From: F22 sp963678855
Lineage (GTDB): Bacteria > Bacteroidota > Bacteroidia > Bacteroidales > Bacteroidaceae
Assembly: GCA_963678855.1 (NCBI GenBank)
Contig: OY787448.1
Coordinates: 124,001-188,000, forward strand
Direction: 5' to 3'
Length of the DNA: 64,000 nt
Part shown: one piece after another, positions 24,866-33,361 of the stretch
Layout of the letters: each line of letters starts with the position of its first letter
How positions within the stretch are numbered: the stretch's first letter is position 1
Notes under the pieces: generated by a model
Seen by the model: only the letters and a program-made list of their open reading frames with translations
Told to the model about the DNA's origin: nothing
Databases searched by the model: none
Translations under genes and position numbers: made by a program

Positions 24866-25608
24866 TACCAAAAATTGTTCACTATTGTTGGCTGAGTGGC
24901 GATAAACTACCAGAAGCTTTTCAAGAGTATTTAGATGGCTGGAAAAAAATGTTGCCAGACTATGAATTTATTAAGTGGGATTTTAAGCGCTTGGATCAAG
25001 AAGATTATTCTTTTGAAAAATGGTCAAAAGAAGCTTATTCTGTAAAAAGATATGCGTGGGCATCAGACCCAATTAGACTTTATGCTTTACATAAGTATGG
25101 TGGTATTTATATGGATTTAGATGTTGAATTGCTTAAATCATTTGATGCATATTTAAATAGAAGATATTTATTTGGACAAGAATTTGAAGGTAATATTGAA
25201 GCAGGTATCATGGGGGCTGAACCAGGTATTCCAATGTTCAAGTTGGTTATCGATAACTATTATTCAGATAGTCATTATATAAATGATGATGGCTCGCATA
25301 ATTCGTTGCCGCTACCAAGTGTGATAAACAAAGTCGTTTCTGATGAAGGGCAATCTTTTTTAATGACTGATAGTCTAGATGTTGATACTAGTAATGAAAA
25401 CGTTTATTATTTGTTAGCTCCAGATTTTTTGAGTGCCAAGAAGGGAAATACCATAATGAAGAGTGATAGGACAATTACAATCCACCATTTTGCAGCATCC
25501 AGCGCGAAGCGAAGCTATACCATTAAAAAATGGATTTACAATAATCTTGGCAAGAGTTTTTATAATATTCTAATAAAGTTAAAAGCGGTGTTTATACGTA
25601 AAAAATAG
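24862..25608 (+). CDS. GT32-type capsular polysaccharide glycosyltransferase
   Basis: This 248-residue protein starts with MIPKIVHYCWLSGDKLPEAF and has YALHKYGGIYMDLDVELLKSFD, where MDLD is the DxD metal site of the GT32 sugar-binding region, then IEAGIMGAEPGIPMF. These enzymes add hexoses or HexNAc to capsule or LPS repeat units. The start overlaps the stop of the acetyltransferase gene. Confidence 0.87.
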   Translation: MIPKIVHYCWLSGDKLPEAFQEYLDGWKKMLPDYEFIKWDFKRLDQEDYSFEKWSKEAYSVKRYAWASDPIRLYALHKYGGIYMDLDVELLKSFDAYLNRRYLFGQEFEGNIEAGIMGAEPGIPMFKLVIDNYYSDSHYINDDGSHNSLPLPSVINKVVSDEGQSFLMTDSLDVDTSNENVYYLLAPDFLSAKKGNTIMKSDRTITIHHFAASSAKRSYTIKKWIYNNLGKSFYNILIKLKAVFIRKK

Positions 25609-25611
25609 ATT

Positions 25612-26616
25612 ATGGCGAAAAGGAATCAAACCATTACTTATATTCGTGTAATTACTAGTATTTTTGTAGTTGCTTTTCATTCATATCAGCCTTTTTTTTA
25701 CGATTTTGGAATTGATAATAATTTACCTCAAATAGGTGTGTATAAATTCCTTTTTCTCCTGATGCAGTTGTTTAGAATGCCTGTCTTTTTCTTTTTGTCA
25801 GGATTTGTTTTTTATTATCAGAATTCGAAGAATAATGCAAAGTTTGCTACTACAATGATGAAAAAGAATAAGCGGTTGTTACTACCGTACCTTTTTTGGT
25901 CAACTCTGGGAGTAGTGGTTTTACTTCCGCAAGAGATTTCGGATAGTATTAATTTTTATCTCCCAGTTCAACATTTGTGGTTTATTCAGGCATTGTGGGG
26001 CTGTTTTATTATACTATTGGCTTTGAAGGAGAGGGTTGAATGGCCCTATGTTTTAGCAGTAGCTTTACTTATATCAATAACCTATTCTTATTGGCCAAGA
26101 TTTATGTGCCTAAATGCTATCGTGCGATATTTCGTGTTTTTTGCATTAGGGTTCTATTATTTCAAATTGAGAGAAGTCATTTCTCTTAAGCCTAAGTATT
26201 TTATTATTCTTGGGATAATTTTGATTTCTGTTTATTTATACACAAATTATTACTATGACTTTTCTCAGGTTTCAACTTGGAAAAAGGGGGTTGTTGCTAT
26301 AAACAGAGTCTCAAATGCTCTTAGCTCATTTATCCTAATCGTATTGGCATATGAGTTCTTTGATAAGTCTTTGCACATGGATGGAGATAGAGAAAAACCG
26401 TCAAAGTTAATTGCTTTTTATGATATTCATTCTTATGGTGTATACATAGTGCACTATTTTATATTTCTCAATTTGTTTAAGTTTAAAGAAATTCAAAGCT
26501 TTTATAAAGCTAATATAGTTTTAGCACCAGTGCTAATGTTTGCCTTTTTAATCTTAAGTTCTTCATGTATAACTTATATGTTAAGAAAAACTCCATACTT
26601 AAAGCGATTTGTGTGA
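25612..26616 (+). CDS. Acyltransferase 3 family membrane protein (second in module A)
   Basis: This 334-residue protein with about ten membrane helices begins RNQTITYIRVITSIFVVAFHSYQPFF, with the conserved His of the family in VAFHS, followed by LFRMPVFFFLSGFVF. It would O-acylate a sugar of the polymer at the inner membrane. It is the last gene of the AT-rich block before ugd. Confidence 0.84.
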   Translation: MAKRNQTITYIRVITSIFVVAFHSYQPFFYDFGIDNNLPQIGVYKFLFLLMQLFRMPVFFFLSGFVFYYQNSKNNAKFATTMMKKNKRLLLPYLFWSTLGVVVLLPQEISDSINFYLPVQHLWFIQALWGCFIILLALKERVEWPYVLAVALLISITYSYWPRFMCLNAIVRYFVFFALGFYYFKLREVISLKPKYFIILGIILISVYLYTNYYYDFSQVSTWKKGVVAINRVSNALSSFILIVLAYEFFDKSLHMDGDREKPSKLIAFYDIHSYGVYIVHYFIFLNLFKFKEIQSFYKANIVLAPVLMFAFLILSSSCITYMLRKTPYLKRFV

Positions 26617-26662
26617 AAAAATACTAGATGGCTTTAATAATAATGAATCCAAATCCTAAAAT

Positions 26663-27979
26663 ATGAACATAGCAATTGTAGGTACAGGCTACGTAGGCCT
26701 AGTAAGCGGCACATGCTTTGCCGAAATGGGTAACAACGTTATTTGTGTAGACGTTGACCAGAAGAAAATTGATGGATTGAATAACGGCGTTATTCCAATC
26801 TATGAGCCAGGACTAGAAGAGATGGTGACTCGTAATCACCGTGACGGTCGTCTAATGTTTACGACGGACTTGTCATCTATCTTGGATGATGTAGAAGTGG
26901 TATTTAGCGCTGTAGGTACACCTCCAGATGAGGATGGTAGTGCCGATCTTAAATATGTAATCGAAGTAGCGCGCACAGTAGGTCGTCATATGAACGATTA
27001 CAAAGTGGTGGTGACTAAGAGTACAGTACCAGTAGGTACAGCAAAGAAAGTAAAAGCGGCTATTCAAGAAGAGTTGGACAAGCGTGGTGTAGATATTACT
27101 TTCGATGTAGCGTCTAACCCTGAGTTCTTGAAAGAAGGGGATGCTATTGATGACTTTATGAAGCCTGATCGTGTAGTGGTAGGTGTAGCTAGTGAAAAGG
27201 CTCTCAAATTGATGGAGCAGCTATATCGTCCAATGATGTTGAACAACTTCCGTGTGGTATTTACTGATATTCCATCTGCTGAGATGATCAAGTATGCTGC
27301 AAACTCTATGCTGGCTACTCGTATTAGCTTTATGAATGATATCGCGAATCTTTGCGAGCTTGTAGGGGCTGATGTGAATATGGTCCGTAAGGGTATCGGT
27401 AGTGATACGCGTATCGGTGCTAAGTTCTTGTACTCTGGTTGTGGATATGGCGGTTCTTGTTTCCCTAAGGATGTGAAGGCATTGATTAAGACGGCTCAAA
27501 AAGAGGGCTATGATATGAAGGTGCTAAATGCTGTTGAGGAGGTGAATGAAGACCAAAAGTCTGTGTTGTTCAATAAGCTTTCTAAGCACTATAACGGTAA
27601 CTTAGCTGGTAAGACTATCTGTCTTTGGGGCTTGAGCTTTAAGCCTGAAACAGATGATATGCGTGAGGCAACTGCTTTGGTGACTATTCAGAAGCTGCTT
27701 GATGCGGGTTGTAAGGTGCAGGTATTTGACCCAGTAGCTATGGAAGAGTGTCAACGTCGTATTGGTGATGTGGTAACTTATTCTAAGGATATGTATGAAG
27801 CTACATTGGATGCGGATGCGTTGTTGCTTGTGACTGAATGGAAGCAATTCCGTATGCCATCTTGGCCAGTGGTTGCGAAGTCAATGAATGAAGCGGTTAT
27901 TATCGATGGTCGCAATGTGTATGATGCGCAGTATATTCGTGAAGAAGGTTTTGCGTATGTAGGAATTGGTACTGTGTAG
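26663..27979 (+). CDS. ugd: UDP-glucose 6-dehydrogenase
   Basis: This 438-residue enzyme oxidises UDP-glucose to UDP-glucuronate with NAD. It shows GTGYVGLVSGTCFAEMG at the N-terminus, SAVGTPPDEDGSADL, the Lys-containing SAEMIKYAANSMLATRISFMND helix, and the catalytic Cys266 in GCGYGGSCFPKD. UDP-GlcA or a derivative may be an acidic component of the polymer. Base composition is clearly richer in G and C than in the preceding genes, so it appears to be a conserved anchor gene flanking the variable block. Confidence 0.95.
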   Translation: MNIAIVGTGYVGLVSGTCFAEMGNNVICVDVDQKKIDGLNNGVIPIYEPGLEEMVTRNHRDGRLMFTTDLSSILDDVEVVFSAVGTPPDEDGSADLKYVIEVARTVGRHMNDYKVVVTKSTVPVGTAKKVKAAIQEELDKRGVDITFDVASNPEFLKEGDAIDDFMKPDRVVVGVASEKALKLMEQLYRPMMLNNFRVVFTDIPSAEMIKYAANSMLATRISFMNDIANLCELVGADVNMVRKGIGSDTRIGAKFLYSGCGYGGSCFPKDVKALIKTAQKEGYDMKVLNAVEEVNEDQKSVLFNKLSKHYNGNLAGKTICLWGLSFKPETDDMREATALVTIQKLLDAGCKVQVFDPVAMEECQRRIGDVVTYSKDMYEATLDADALLLVTEWKQFRMPSWPVVAKSMNEAVIIDGRNVYDAQYIREEGFAYVGIGTV

Positions 27980-28038
27980 TAAGTTACCGATTAACCGTAG
28001 AATTCTCAGTTGGTTTAATCCTGTATTATTTTTCGTGT

Positions 28039-29124
28039 ATGAAGAAAACTATAAAAGTTTCAATCATTCAGCCTATAATTCCACACTATAGGAAATCCTT
28101 TTTTCAGTGTCTGAGCCAAAAAATGGATGTGCGTATTTTCTTGTATGATAGTGAAAAACAAGCTTCTAGTACATTTGAATTGTCATCTGACCTTGGTGTA
28201 CCACTCCAAAATATTCGATTGTGGAAATTTTTATGGTATAATATCAAGACTATAGTTAAAGGTGGCCCCGATATAATTGTGTTGATGTGGGATTTTTCGC
28301 ATATATCAAGTTGGATAATTTTATTGTTCAAAAGATTCATGAAGAGTAAAATTATACTTTGGGGTCAGGGGATTTCTGTAAAACGATACATAAAAGAATC
28401 ATCTTCACCTTCAGTGCTGCTAAAAGCTATGCTAAATCTCGCAGATGGAGCTTGGGTATATATGGAGAATGAAGCTGACATATGGAAAGATATTTTCCCT
28501 CATAAGCCGATTTTAGGAATTGACAATACTATATCAGGAATTGAGTCTATTTTAGAGTCGAGTTATTTAGACAATAAAAATGAAGTCAAGGAGAGGTATG
28601 GCATTATAGAGAAAAAAATAGGGATATATTGCGCAAGATTTAATCAGTATAGAAGGGTTGATGTTATGCTAGACATTATTGACTCTTTAAAAGATAGTAA
28701 TATCGGGTTTATTATTATTGGTGAAGGAGAGGGAAAGCCTGATTTTTCAAATTATAATCATGTATATGATTTCGGGAGAGTGTATGATGATGTAATAAAG
28801 AAAAAGCTTTTCTCTGCGTCAGACTTTTATTTTCAACCTGGATGGTTGGGACTTTCTGTAGTAGAAGCATTAGCGTATGGGTTGCCAGTTTTCTCTTTAA
28901 GTAGAAGTAATACCACATTGCAGTGTGTAGAGCTTGGCTATTTGAATGAGACAAATAGTGTCATACGTGAAGATGGAAGGGCGCTGTTAAAGAAAATACA
29001 GTCTGTTTCGCTTGAGGAATTGGAGCGACTCGGAAAAGGAGCACATTCGACTGCTTCTAAATTAAGTAATGCTAACATGGTGAATAACTGTATGCATGTT
29101 GTAGACGATGTGTTAAAAAGTTGA
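28039..29124 (+). CDS. GT4-type glycosyltransferase
   Basis: This 361-residue GT-B fold protein has VSIIQPIIPHYRKSFFQCL at the N-terminus, GIYCARFNQYRRVDVMLDII after the linker, and the donor-site stretch FYFQPGWLGLSVVEALAYGLPVFS with the E-x7-E-like pattern weakened. It would add a hexose or deoxyhexose to the repeat unit. It is AT-rich like the core of module A although it lies after ugd. Confidence 0.82.
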   Translation: MKKTIKVSIIQPIIPHYRKSFFQCLSQKMDVRIFLYDSEKQASSTFELSSDLGVPLQNIRLWKFLWYNIKTIVKGGPDIIVLMWDFSHISSWIILLFKRFMKSKIILWGQGISVKRYIKESSSPSVLLKAMLNLADGAWVYMENEADIWKDIFPHKPILGIDNTISGIESILESSYLDNKNEVKERYGIIEKKIGIYCARFNQYRRVDVMLDIIDSLKDSNIGFIIIGEGEGKPDFSNYNHVYDFGRVYDDVIKKKLFSASDFYFQPGWLGLSVVEALAYGLPVFSLSRSNTTLQCVELGYLNETNSVIREDGRALLKKIQSVSLEELERLGKGAHSTASKLSNANMVNNCMHVVDDVLKS

Positions 29125-29153
29125 TAAAAAATTGAAGTAAGAAGATTTTCAAT

Positions 29154-30299
29154 ATGAATTGTAAAGTAGTGGTTCCTAGTATTTCTAGGTTGAATGGCGG
29201 AGTCAAACCAGCTGTAAATGGTCTATATAATAGCTTTGCTGATAAAAGCTCTATTGAGGTTTTGTCACTAATCGATGATTATTATTTTGAAGATAAAGAA
29301 GATTTTAGTAATATAGATGTGGTCGGTTTTGAAACTTATCCCTTTAATTATTCACCACAATTAATGAAGTATTTAGATAATTGCAACATGGAATTGTTTC
29401 ATCTTCATACATTGTGGAGGCACCCACATTTACTAATGTCTTGGATTAATAAAAAGCAAATACCTATAGTCTGCTCACCTCATGGTATGCTTGACCCATA
29501 CATAATACAAATGCAGGGCAAGTTGAAAAGGTTTGCATCCAGTCTTTGTGGTTTTGATAAAGCTTTGAAGAAAGTAGACGTGTATCATGCTTTATGTAAA
29601 AAAGAATTGGAGGATATTAGAGCTTATGGTATAAAGAGTCCTGTAGCTATAATACCTAATGGGGTTGATTTACCAGATTATGTGCCAGAAAAAAGAGAAG
29701 ATGACTATAAACACTTGCTCTTTCTAGGACGTGTTGCACCTAAGAAAGGAGTTCAGTTACTTCTACCAGCTGTTATAGATTTGATGAAAAAAGCAAATGG
29801 TCCATTAGATGGCTGGATCTTAGATATTGTTGGTTGGGATGACGGTAATCTTATGACTACTTTGAAAGAAATGGTCGATTCAGTTAACTTACAAAATCGA
29901 ATTATTTTTCATGGAAGTCTATTTGGCAAAGACAAAGATTTTCAGTTGTATAATTGCGATGCATTTGTGCTTCCATCCTATGGTGAAGGGTTGCCTATAT
30001 CAGTATTAGAAGCTTGGAGTTGGCGAAAACCAGTTTTAATGACAGATTTCTGTAATATACCTGAAGGTTTTACACATGAAGCTGCGTTAAAGACTGAGTT
30101 AACTGTCGATAGTTTGAAAGAGAATCTAGTAAATCTTTGTAGTTTGTCAGAGACTGAATTGAATAAAATAGGAAACAATGGATACAAGCTTGTTGCAAGC
30201 CAATTTACTTGGTCTTTGGCAGCTAATAAGATGCAAAAATTATATGATTGGCTATTAGAAAAAACAAATTCTACTCCAGATTTTGTTTATTTCGAATAA
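29154..30299 (+). CDS. GT4-type glycosyltransferase
   Basis: This 381-residue GT-B enzyme has an N-terminal acceptor domain with LHTLWRHPHLLM and CSPHGMLDPYI, then IPNGVDLP and LFLGRVAPKKGVQLLLPAV, and the nucleotide-sugar motif LPSYGEGLPISVLEAWSWRKPVLMTD (E-x7-E). It is the last gene of module A and is followed by a strong bidirectional terminator. Confidence 0.9.
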   Translation: MNCKVVVPSISRLNGGVKPAVNGLYNSFADKSSIEVLSLIDDYYFEDKEDFSNIDVVGFETYPFNYSPQLMKYLDNCNMELFHLHTLWRHPHLLMSWINKKQIPIVCSPHGMLDPYIIQMQGKLKRFASSLCGFDKALKKVDVYHALCKKELEDIRAYGIKSPVAIIPNGVDLPDYVPEKREDDYKHLLFLGRVAPKKGVQLLLPAVIDLMKKANGPLDGWILDIVGWDDGNLMTTLKEMVDSVNLQNRIIFHGSLFGKDKDFQLYNCDAFVLPSYGEGLPISVLEAWSWRKPVLMTDFCNIPEGFTHEAALKTELTVDSLKENLVNLCSLSETELNKIGNNGYKLVASQFTWSLAANKMQKLYDWLLEKTNSTPDFVYFE

Positions 30300-30337
30300 G
30301 TACGGATATAGCTAACAGCCACTGGATAGTGGATTAT

Positions 30338-30385
30338 AAATGAGACCCCGTTCTTCTCTTACGAGAAAAACGGGGCTCATTTCGT
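30338..30385. terminator. Bidirectional terminator ending module A
   Basis: AAATGAGACCCCGTT pairs with AACGGGGCTCATTT around an internal loop that itself can pair (TTCTC/GAGAA). A- and T-rich ends flank it. It separates the GT4 gene (+) and the WcaF-like gene (-). Confidence 0.85.
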
Positions 30386-30398
30386 TTTATACAGTAAT

Positions 30399-30956
30399 TT
30401 ATTTGATTATTCTTTCTCTGACTGGTACAGCAGGATTACCTCGATATATCATATATTCTTCCATATTCTGTGAAGCAACACTGCCTACACTAAGGATAGC
30501 ATGAGAACCTACGTGTACTCCTGGACAAACTACAGTTTTAGCACCAATCCATGCACCGCTTTCAATAACAATAGGGGCATTTCGGTATGGAAAATCAGAA
30601 AGTCTGTAATCGTGATTACCAGTTAGAAGTAATGCTCCTTGTGAAAGACATACATCGTTCTTTAGAGTTACATGGTCAAGGTTATCAATCCATACATTTT
30701 CACCAATCCAGCAATTATCGCCTATTTTCAATTTCCAGGGAAACTTTATATTGACATTGTTCTTCATAACTAATCCTTTACCAATCTTAGCGCCAAATAA
30801 GCGTAGAATGGCTACACGTAGTTTGGTAAATGGATTCCATGAAGCTTTAACAATGAGTGCATTGACAAAGTACCATAAGGTAATTGTGAGAAAACCTCTT
30901 TCTTTATCAAAGTTATCTGTAGTAAATGTAGATAGTTTGACTTGACCTTTTGCCAT
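30399..30956 (-). CDS. wcaF: WcaF-like putative colanic-acid-type acetyltransferase
   Basis: This 185-residue left-handed beta-helix enzyme begins KVKLSTF-like (GQVKLSTFTTDNFDKERG) and has RLFGAKIGKGLVMKNNVNIKFPWKLKIGDNCWIGENVWIDNL, with the catalytic His in TGNHDYR, ending in YRGNPAVPVRER. WcaF-type proteins O-acetylate extracellular polysaccharide sugars with acetyl-CoA. It follows the GT2 gene by 10 bases in a minus-strand operon. Confidence 0.88.
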   Translation of the reverse strand: MAKGQVKLSTFTTDNFDKERGFLTITLWYFVNALIVKASWNPFTKLRVAILRLFGAKIGKGLVMKNNVNIKFPWKLKIGDNCWIGENVWIDNLDHVTLKNDVCLSQGALLLTGNHDYRLSDFPYRNAPIVIESGAWIGAKTVVCPGVHVGSHAILSVGSVASQNMEEYMIYRGNPAVPVRERIIK

Positions 30957-30966
30957 AGTATCTTGT

Positions 30967-31746
30967 TTATTTGTTCTTCATTAGTTTAGCACGCACAAAC
31001 TGTGGTACCTTACTAGCCATCTTCAATCCCAAAGTCAAATAAGGAGGTAGTCCATGTGCTCTATACAAGCGAATATCTTCTCCCATTTTTTTCTTCATTG
31101 TTTTAGGATCCGTAGATAGTCCTCCCATACGCATCTTTACGACATAGCGGTCTAGGAAGCTGACGCTTGGTGAGTTCTTATATAGGAAGCGTACCAGTAG
31201 GTCGGTATCGGCTGCGATACGGAAGGTATCGTCGTAGTTGCCTAGTGAATCATATAATGATTTTTTGATATAGCAGGTTGTATGTAGTGGGAGCCAGCCG
31301 TAGCGTATTTTTTTCTTTGAATAGGTACCGCTTTGCCAGTCTCTAATGACATAAGAAGTGTCTTCTAGTTGGGTGAATAGGCCATTGGCATACATGAAAT
31401 CTGGCTCGCCAGCTGTTTCTAGGTGATTGACGATATCTTCGATAGTATGGGTGTCATACAGGATATCATCGCTATGGAGTAGACCTACATAGTCGCCTGT
31501 AGCTTTGGAAATACCTTTATTGATGGCTTCGTACATGCCTTTATCTGGCTCGGATACGATAGTGGTAATGCGGTCGGCATATTGGTTGACAACATCCATG
31601 GTGCCATCGGTGCTGGCGCCATCGATAATGATGTATTCGATATGGGGGTAGGTTTGTGCAAGAACTGATTCTATAGCGGGAGCTATAGTAGCTGCACGGT
31701 TGTAACTAGTGGTTACTAGAGATATTTTTAATGGTTTCTTTGTCAT
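30967..31746 (-). CDS. GT2 glycosyltransferase (WcaE/WcaA-like)
   Basis: This 259-residue GT-A enzyme begins LKISLVTTSYNRAATIAPAIESVLAQTYPHIEY, with IIDGASTDGTMDVV, SEPDKGMYEAINKGI and VGLLHSDDILYD, where the Asp pair binds the metal. The SEPDKGxYDAxNKGI pattern is typical of WcaE-type enzymes. It is the first gene of a two-gene operon with a WcaF-like acetyltransferase. Confidence 0.9.
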   Translation of the reverse strand: MTKKPLKISLVTTSYNRAATIAPAIESVLAQTYPHIEYIIIDGASTDGTMDVVNQYADRITTIVSEPDKGMYEAINKGISKATGDYVGLLHSDDILYDTHTIEDIVNHLETAGEPDFMYANGLFTQLEDTSYVIRDWQSGTYSKKKIRYGWLPLHTTCYIKKSLYDSLGNYDDTFRIAADTDLLVRFLYKNSPSVSFLDRYVVKMRMGGLSTDPKTMKKKMGEDIRLYRAHGLPPYLTLGLKMASKVPQFVRAKLMKNK

Positions 31747-31824
31747 CTTGGTTTATCAATACACGTTAGTTTTTACCTTATCGGATTTGTATGCCTAAAC
31801 ATATAGAATGTATGTTTTGCGTTG

Positions 31825-31832
31825 CAAATATA
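31825..31832 (-). promoter_or_regulatory. Promoter of the GT2-wcaF operon
   Basis: On the minus strand TATATTTG is an exact -7 box, with a weak -33 (GTTTC) 20 bp upstream. It lies 79 bp before the GT2 start. Confidence 0.55.
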
Positions 31833-31877
31833 GTGATTTTTTTAGAGGTAGGAAACTGTATGTCTATATTTAAAGGT

Positions 31878-32981
31878 TTACTTATTAAGTATTGCGTAGA
31901 TCCTGTTTTGTATCTTCATAAATGGAAGCCAGCGTGCTTCTGCTGGCGATAAATTGCGTAGGCGTTTTTTACGCTGCATGGCAAGCTGAAAGCTTTGCCA
32001 TTTGTTATGCCATTTATTAGGTTTCGTATCTGTCTTTTGACTTTGATTATAGTACCCAAAATTACCTCCTGCTAGGATGTCTTGCAGGAGCATCTCTGCT
32101 TGTGGGCAGCTATCGGGTATGGTCATAGGCAGGACATCTGCTGCAAATCCTAGGTAGTGCACGCCTATATAGGCGACTGTTTGAGCTAGACTGTAGAGGT
32201 CTAGCTTTTTTAGTGACTCCTCCAAAGTGTCATGAAAGGTATCTCTATAAGCAGCAATATGCAGTAGCCAGTCTATGGGCTGTCTTAGGCCTATGCCTGA
32301 CTCAAAGATATGTTCTTCGCAGTGTTTAAGCACGAAGAGGGCATCGAAGAGTGCAGGTGAGGTATGGATATTTTCTCCTGCTAATGCTATCTCCAATGGA
32401 CTAGCTGGGAACCATTGGTTGAGCATCTTATTGAATCGGTATGCACGTAAAGGAGAGGCAAAGAGGGTCATGAGACGATGAATCTCTACAGTGGTATCTT
32501 GCCACTTATAGGCGGCGTGCATCAGGCCTGCTTCTTGGCTTTGGATTCCGCCGTGCTGTTCTAGGAGTTGGCGAGATCGGGTGGCGTGCTTCTTTCCTAC
32601 AAAGACATCGATATCTCCGCACTGGCGGTGCAGTGGGTGGGGATAATGACGGGCGATAGCTTGCCCTTTCATAATGACGCAAGGAACATTATGAGCTTGG
32701 TAGAGCTTGTGTAGCTGGTGTATTGTAGTGTTGAGATGTTTATTGGCTTTTTCTATTTGGAGCACGTGGGCTGCCCATTGGATATAGAATGGGGGGCGCT
32801 GGGCTTGGGGTAGCTTGGTGACACCGTCGAAGGTGATGCCGAGCATGGATTGCTGTTTGGCTATATTGAAGACGGTAGCCCAGTTGATTTGGTGGGTGGG
32901 TGTCCAGTGGGCTTGGAGGTTGAGTCCTAGTCGGATAAGGGTAAGAAAGTCTTGTTGAGACGTGGTGGGTTGATATGTCAT
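31878..32981 (-). CDS. NTP_transf_5-type nucleotidyltransferase (intact copy)
   Basis: This 367-residue protein belongs to the uncharacterised nucleotidyltransferase family PF14907. The active-site region reads CVIMKGQAIARHYPHPLHRQCGDIDVFVGKK, with the K-G and the G-D-I-D metal motif, followed by TVEIHRLM, where the Glu is the third acidic ligand. Family members occur in capsule loci and in some lasso-peptide loci; substrate and role are unknown. It is a single gene on the minus strand with its own promoter. A paralogue with a damaged active site is encoded at 33.4 kb. Confidence 0.8.
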   Translation of the reverse strand: MTYQPTTSQQDFLTLIRLGLNLQAHWTPTHQINWATVFNIAKQQSMLGITFDGVTKLPQAQRPPFYIQWAAHVLQIEKANKHLNTTIHQLHKLYQAHNVPCVIMKGQAIARHYPHPLHRQCGDIDVFVGKKHATRSRQLLEQHGGIQSQEAGLMHAAYKWQDTTVEIHRLMTLFASPLRAYRFNKMLNQWFPASPLEIALAGENIHTSPALFDALFVLKHCEEHIFESGIGLRQPIDWLLHIAAYRDTFHDTLEESLKKLDLYSLAQTVAYIGVHYLGFAADVLPMTIPDSCPQAEMLLQDILAGGNFGYYNQSQKTDTKPNKWHNKWQSFQLAMQRKKRLRNLSPAEARWLPFMKIQNRIYAILNK

Positions 32982-33005
32982 ATGCTATCACTTACTATTT
33001 GCATA

Positions 33006-33013
33006 CAAATATA
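33006..33013 (-). promoter_or_regulatory. Promoter of the nucleotidyltransferase gene
   Basis: On the minus strand TATATTTG lies 25 bp before the start at 32981. No clear -33 box is present. Confidence 0.45.
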
Positions 33014-33041
33014 GTGTTTTATTTAGAGATATAGTATAGCA

Positions 33042-33076
33042 GCGCCAACTCATTTGACTAGTATTTGAGTTGGCGC
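33042..33076. repeat. 11-bp perfect inverted repeat
   Basis: GCGCCAACTCA is repeated inverted as TGAGTTGGCGC across a 13-base AT-rich centre. There is no T-tract, so it is either a weak terminator-like hairpin or a binding site between the divergent nucleotidyltransferase genes. Confidence 0.5.
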
Positions 33077-33268
33077 CGCTTCTACATTCACTATCAAGTA
33101 TATAAAGAGCCAGTTGCTTTCTCATTCTTCTTGTGTTATTTCTTGCATATTTCCTAAAAAAATCGTTTATTTGTCTTTGTGGCTACTTTGCTTATACTAG
33201 TATCTTAGAGGGTATATGGACAGTAAAGTAAGCGTGATCATTCTGTGAAACGAATAAATGTTTAGGCT

Positions 33269-33361
33269 ATGAGACAACAAGGGAGATGTATGCCGTATAT
33301 GGTCATCTTTTTGATGGCTGTGGTCTATATTCTGGTGTATAAAAGAAAGGAATTGCGATGA
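33269..33361 (+). CDS. Small membrane peptide (30 aa) coupled to the nucleotidyltransferase
   Basis: A 30-residue frame begins MRQQGRCMPYM, continues with a hydrophobic helix (VIFLMAVVYILVY) and ends KRKELR. Its TGA overlaps the ATG of the next gene as ATGA, the same coupling used elsewhere in this window. The charge pattern predicts a single inner-membrane helix. No family is recognised. Alternatively it is a leader frame that only controls translation of the downstream gene. Confidence 0.5.
   Translation: MRQQGRCMPYMVIFLMAVVYILVYKRKELR

Noticed and set aside
33042..33076. Inverted repeat considered as an invertible capsule promoter
   Set aside because: The arms are only 13 bp apart with no promoter between them, and no invertase gene or second matching repeat at a distance was found.
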